Shown here: piece by piece, positions 60,842 through 64,000 of the stretch
Layout: the number at the start of each line of letters is the position of its first letter
Numbering within the stretch: position 1 is the stretch's first letter
Source: Streptomyces sp. NBC_00358
GTDB lineage: Bacteria > Actinomycetota > Actinomycetes > Streptomycetales > Streptomycetaceae
Length of the DNA stretch: 64,000 nt
Reading direction: 5' to 3'
Assembly (NCBI RefSeq): GCF_036099295.1
Contig: NZ_CP107976.1
Location: 5,704,001 to 5,768,000 of the forward strand
The notes under the pieces: generated by a model
The model's input: only the letters and a program-made list of their open reading frames with translations
What the model was told of the DNA's origin: nothing
The model's database searches: none
Translations under genes and position numbers: made by a program

Positions 60842-61735
60842 TTGACCACGCACGCACTGCAGACGGCGCAGGCCGTGACGCTGCCCGTCTCGCTGGACGA
60901 GGCGGTGGCGGCGCTGTCCGCCATGCCCACGGCCGTTCCGGTGGCAGGCGGCACCGATCTCATGGCCGCGGTCAACTCCGGACAGCTGAGACCGGCCGCG
61001 CTCGTCGGCCTCGGCCGGATCAGCGAGATCCGCGGCTGGCAGTACCAGGACGGCCACGCGCTGCTCGGCGCCGGCCTCACGCACGCCCGCATGGGCCGCC
61101 CCGACTTCGCCGCCCTCATCCCGGCGCTCGCCGCCGCCGCGCGGGCCGCCGGACCGCCGCAGATCCGCAACGCGGGCACCCTCGGCGGCAACATCGCCTC
61201 GGCCGCCCCCACCGGGGACGCGCTGCCCGTACTGGCCGCCCTGGAAGCCACGCTGATCATCGCGGGGCCCGGCGGAACCCGCCGCGAGATCCCGGTGTCG
61301 CACCTGCTCGCGGGCGTCGACATGCTCCGCGGCGGAGAACTCATCGGCTACGTGCGCGTGCCGCTGCTGCACGCCCCGCAGGTCTTCCTGAAGGCCACCG
61401 GGCGCACCGGCCCGGGGCGCGCCATCGCCTCCGTCGCGGTCGTCCTCGACCCGGCCCGGCGCGGCGTCCGCTGCGCCGTCGGCGCCATAGCGCCGATGCC
61501 GCTGCGGCCCCTGGACGCCGAGGCGTGGGTGGCCCAGCTGATCGACTGGGACAACAGCCGCGCGATCGTCCCGGAGGCGCTGACCGCGTTCGGCGAGTAC
61601 GTCGCCGCGGCCTGCATCCCGGACCCCGTCCCCGCCGAGGACGGATCCCTGACCCCGCTTCCGCCCGCCGTACTGCACCTGCGGCGCACCGTCGCCGCGC
61701 TGGCCCGACGAGCACTTGGGAGGGCACTGTCGTGA
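60842..61735 (+). CDS. Molybdenum hydroxylase FAD-binding subunit
   Basis: 297-aa CoxM/XDH-type medium subunit that passes electrons from the 2Fe-2S clusters to FAD. FAD-binding motifs VAGGTDLMAAVNSG and IRNAGTLGGNIASAAPTGDALP are intact. I chose TTG 60842 since GGGAAGGGG precedes it and the domain starts at once. Overlaps the next gene by 4 nt (GTGA), forming a three-subunit operon. Substrate (xanthine or another heterocycle or aldehyde) not deducible. Confidence 0.92.
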   Translation: MTTHALQTAQAVTLPVSLDEAVAALSAMPTAVPVAGGTDLMAAVNSGQLRPAALVGLGRISEIRGWQYQDGHALLGAGLTHARMGRPDFAALIPALAAAARAAGPPQIRNAGTLGGNIASAAPTGDALPVLAALEATLIIAGPGGTRREIPVSHLLAGVDMLRGGELIGYVRVPLLHAPQVFLKATGRTGPGRAIASVAVVLDPARRGVRCAVGAIAPMPLRPLDAEAWVAQLIDWDNSRAIVPEALTAFGEYVAAACIPDPVPAEDGSLTPLPPAVLHLRRTVAALARRALGRALS

Positions 61736-63198
61736 CCGACGACCAGCACGAAGAGGGCGCTCCGCGCAGCGGCGGCCGCTGGGATCCGCTGCCCCAGGGC
61801 GACTACGACGACGGCGCCACCGCGTTCGTGAAGCTTCCCGAGGGCGGCATCGAGGCGCTCCTCGCCGCCCGGGAGCCGCTCGCCGCGCCCGGACACGGCT
61901 ATGTGCCCCCGCAGATCGCCGTGACGCCCGCCCCGCCCGAGACGGCGGACCCGGCGTCCGGCGGAACATGGGCCGGCCAGGGCGGCACCGCCCCGTGGCC
62001 GGATCAGAACGCGGCGCGGCAGGGACAGGGCGCCCACGACGACCGCTTCTCGTACCACCCCGGGTCCACCGGGCAGTGGGAGTTCGACGATCCGACCCGT
62101 CACGGCGCCGCCGGGCAGGGCCAGGGGCACGACGCCGGGCACGACGTCACCGGGCAGTGGTCGATCCCGGTAGCCGTAGGCGATCTTCCGGACGAATCGG
62201 GTGAGTTCACCACCTCGGCGCTCGTCGAGCAGTGGGGCAGCACCCCGCCGGCCACGCTCCCGGGCGGCGCGTCCGCGCCCTGGGCCGAGATCGGGCAGCC
62301 GTGGACCGCCGACACCCACGAAACGACCGCTGAGGCCCTCGCGGAGCACGCCGGGCAGCCGCAGGCCGAATCGCCCGCACAGGCCGCCCAGCGGCCCGTA
62401 CAGCCCGCCCATGAGGCACCTGAGCCCGCCGCCGGCCCCGGATCGGTGACCGGGGGGTCACCCGAGGTGCCCGAGCCGGACCCGGCGCACGAGGCTCCCG
62501 GGACGGATGACGGGACGCGGGACGCGGACCACCTGGCCCCGGCCGCCAACGACGAACACCCCCTCGCCTCGTACGTCCTGCGCGTCAACGGCGCCGACCG
62601 GCCGGTCACCGACGCCTGGATCGGCGAGTCGCTGCTCTACGTACTGCGCGAACGGCTCGGCCTCGCGGGCGCCAAGGACGGCTGCTCGCAGGGCGAGTGC
62701 GGCGCCTGCAACGTCCAGGTGGACGGCCGGCTCGTGGCGTCCTGTCTGGTCCCCGGCGTCACCGCCGCCGGCAGCGAGGTGCGCACCGTCGAGGGCCTGG
62801 CCGCCGACGGCCAGCCCTCCGACGTCCAGCGCGCGCTGGCCAAGTGCGGCGCCGTGCAGTGCGGATTCTGCGTCCCCGGCATGGCGATGACGCTGCACGA
62901 CCTGCTGGAGGGCAACCCCGCGCCCAGCGAACTGGAGACCCGCCAGGCCCTGTGCGGCAACCTGTGCCGCTGCTCCGGCTACCGCGGCGTCCTGGACGCC
63001 GTGCGCGAGGTCGTCGCCGAACGCGAGGCGCACTCCGCCGCCGCGGCCGAGAGCGTCCCCGAGGCGGAAGAGGCCCGCATCCCGCACCAGGCGGGCCCCG
63101 GCGCCGGCGGTGTCCACCCGTCCGCGTACGAGGACAATGCCGCGTACGGCTCCCGGGCGCAGCACGACCCGTACGGCCAGGACGGAGGCCAGGCGTGA
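61732..63198 (+). CDS. Molybdenum hydroxylase 2Fe-2S subunit with long N-terminal extension
   Basis: 488-aa protein. The iron-sulfur subunit fold is only residues ~280-455: plant-type cluster GCSQGECGACNVQVDGRLVASC and second cluster CGFC plus CGNLCRC are complete. The first ~280 residues are a Pro/Gly/Gln/Asp-rich, probably disordered extension with repeated motifs such as TGQWEF and TGQWSI; usual family members have ~160 residues in total. GTG 61732 overlaps the FAD subunit stop and GTGA 63195 couples the next gene, so the whole length is one gene. Role of the extension unknown; a tether or partner-binding segment is possible. Confidence 0.9.
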   Translation: MTDDQHEEGAPRSGGRWDPLPQGDYDDGATAFVKLPEGGIEALLAAREPLAAPGHGYVPPQIAVTPAPPETADPASGGTWAGQGGTAPWPDQNAARQGQGAHDDRFSYHPGSTGQWEFDDPTRHGAAGQGQGHDAGHDVTGQWSIPVAVGDLPDESGEFTTSALVEQWGSTPPATLPGGASAPWAEIGQPWTADTHETTAEALAEHAGQPQAESPAQAAQRPVQPAHEAPEPAAGPGSVTGGSPEVPEPDPAHEAPGTDDGTRDADHLAPAANDEHPLASYVLRVNGADRPVTDAWIGESLLYVLRERLGLAGAKDGCSQGECGACNVQVDGRLVASCLVPGVTAAGSEVRTVEGLAADGQPSDVQRALAKCGAVQCGFCVPGMAMTLHDLLEGNPAPSELETRQALCGNLCRCSGYRGVLDAVREVVAEREAHSAAAAESVPEAEEARIPHQAGPGAGGVHPSAYEDNAAYGSRAQHDPYGQDGGQA

Positions 63199-64000
63199 CC
63201 AACCAAGCCGCGACCGCGACACCGGCGGCGCACGAGACGGGCCCCGAGCCCCTGCCGCACGGGCTCGGCGTCTCGCTGCCCGCCGCCGAGGACCGGGCCA
63301 AGACCGAGGGAACCTTCCCCTACGCCGCCGACCTGTGGGCCGAGGGCCTGCTGTGGGCCGCCGTGCTCCGCTCGCCGCACCCGCACGCGCGCATCGTGTC
63401 CATCGACACCAGCCACGCGCGCGAGATGCCCGGCGTACGCGCCGTCATCACCCACGAGGACGTGCCCGGCACCCCCCTGCACGGCCGCGGCAGGGCCGAC
63501 CGACCGGTGTTCGCCTCCGAGGTCGTACGCCATCACGGAGAGCCCATCGCGGCCGTCGCCGCCGACCACCCGGACACCGCGCGGATGGCCGCCGCCGCCG
63601 TCATCGTCGAGTACGAGGTGCTCGAACCGGTCACGGACCCGGAGCACGCCTTCGAGGCCGAGCCGCTGCACCCCGACGGCAACCTGATCCGGCACATCCC
63701 GCTGCGTCACGGCGACCCGGACGCGGTCGGCGAGATCGTCGTCGAGGGCCTGTACCGCATCGGCCGCCAGGACCCCGCCCCCATCGGCGCCGAGGCCGGA
63801 CTCGCCGTGCCCCGCCCCGACGGCGGCGTCGAGCTCTACATCGCCTCCACCGACCCGCACAGCGACCGGGACGCCGCCGCCGCCTGCTACGGCCTCGAAC
63901 CCGCGCGCGTGAAGGTCGTCGTCACCGGCGTCCCCGGAGCCACCGCCGACCGCGAGGACCAGGGCTTCCAGGTCGCGATCGGCCTGCTCGCCCTGAAGAC
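63195..64000 (+). CDS. Molybdenum hydroxylase large (molybdopterin) subunit, 5' part
   Basis: First 268 residues of the catalytic subunit; the rest is outside the window. Aldehyde oxidase/xanthine dehydrogenase a/b hammerhead domain: RAKTEGTFPYAADLWAEGLLWAAVLRSPHPHARI, then EYEVLEPVTDPEHAF. The molybdopterin domain starts near VEGLYRIGRQDPAPIGAEAGLAVP, corresponding to the usual QEHFYLE-type motif but with APIGAEAG here. GTG 63195 overlaps the previous stop (GTGA). Substrate unknown. Confidence 0.9.
   Translation, partial: MTNQAATATPAAHETGPEPLPHGLGVSLPAAEDRAKTEGTFPYAADLWAEGLLWAAVLRSPHPHARIVSIDTSHAREMPGVRAVITHEDVPGTPLHGRGRADRPVFASEVVRHHGEPIAAVAADHPDTARMAAAAVIVEYEVLEPVTDPEHAFEAEPLHPDGNLIRHIPLRHGDPDAVGEIVVEGLYRIGRQDPAPIGAEAGLAVPRPDGGVELYIASTDPHSDRDAAAACYGLEPARVKVVVTGVPGATADREDQGFQVAIGLLALK

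Overview
The window is a GC-rich actinobacterial chromosome segment, almost certainly Streptomyces. Pointers are the very high third-position GC, frequent GTG/TTG starts, 4-nt ATGA/GTGA gene overlaps, twin Ser/Thr kinases of the PkaA/PkaB type, a LAXTG surface protein, a MatB-like exopolysaccharide synthase and an NnaR-like nitrate regulator. From memory, the gene order pkaA-pkaB-prfB-ftsEX-S41 protease-smpB-ssrA, later matB, narK-nnaR, sigU-rsuA, helD-like, malic enzyme, HU, murA, yqgE, resembles the conserved core of the S. coelicolor chromosome around SCO2943-SCO2975. That locus comparison was not checked.

Layout. 0-2.1 kb: truncated bifunctional teichoic-acid-type glycosyltransferase (minus). 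2.3-6.1 kb: a sugar ABC importer (binding lipoprotein, two permeases, no ATPase), with a 92-bp tandem repeat between the permease genes and a 17-bp tandem repeat upstream. 6.6-14.2 kb: a large FHA/EccC-like ATPase divergent from two membrane Ser/Thr kinases. 14.2-20.9 kb: prfB, a LAETG-sorted surface protein, a small zinc-ribbon membrane protein, ftsE, ftsX, a C-terminal processing peptidase, smpB and tmRNA. 21.0-27.5 kb: an alpha-xyloside operon (binding protein, two permeases, GH31 alpha-xylosidase, LacI repressor) with a textbook promoter/operator. 27.6-29.9 kb: divergent MFS exporter and LysR regulator. 30.1-35.0 kb: exopolysaccharide module (secreted-type membrane protein, deacetylase/glycosyltransferase, acyltransferase).

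35.1-40.8 kb is the accessory-looking part. An orphan WXG100-like/T7SS-substrate-like four-gene module of partly lower GC is flanked by two homologous blocks. The right block encodes an intact lipoprotein plus secreted-protein pair; the left one is a deletion-fused relic of the same pair. 41.0-43.8 kb: a Pro/Tyr-rich membrane protein, an ECF sigma factor with a C-terminal SnoaL domain and a divergent SnoaL protein, with a large inverted repeat between them. 44.0-46.7 kb: narK and nnaR. 46.9-49.0 kb: CGNR zinc-finger protein, ECF sigma factor and ZAS anti-sigma factor. 49.1-57 kb: HelD-like helicase, a candidate structured RNA, ACT-domain malic enzyme, HU, murA, yqgE and a DUF3039-type protein. 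56.9-64 kb: a TPR membrane protein, a dre-like DasR site, a cytosolic GH20 hexosaminidase, and a molybdenum hydroxylase operon (FAD subunit, an unusually extended 2Fe-2S subunit and a truncated molybdopterin subunit).

Most genes are core functions: translation termination and rescue, division, cell wall, nitrate and sugar uptake. The most unusual features are the repeat-generated micro-ORF relay between two permease genes, the relic/duplication that brackets an orphan T7SS-like module, the structured RNA ahead of the malic enzyme, and the kinase-FHA-ATPase neighbourhood.
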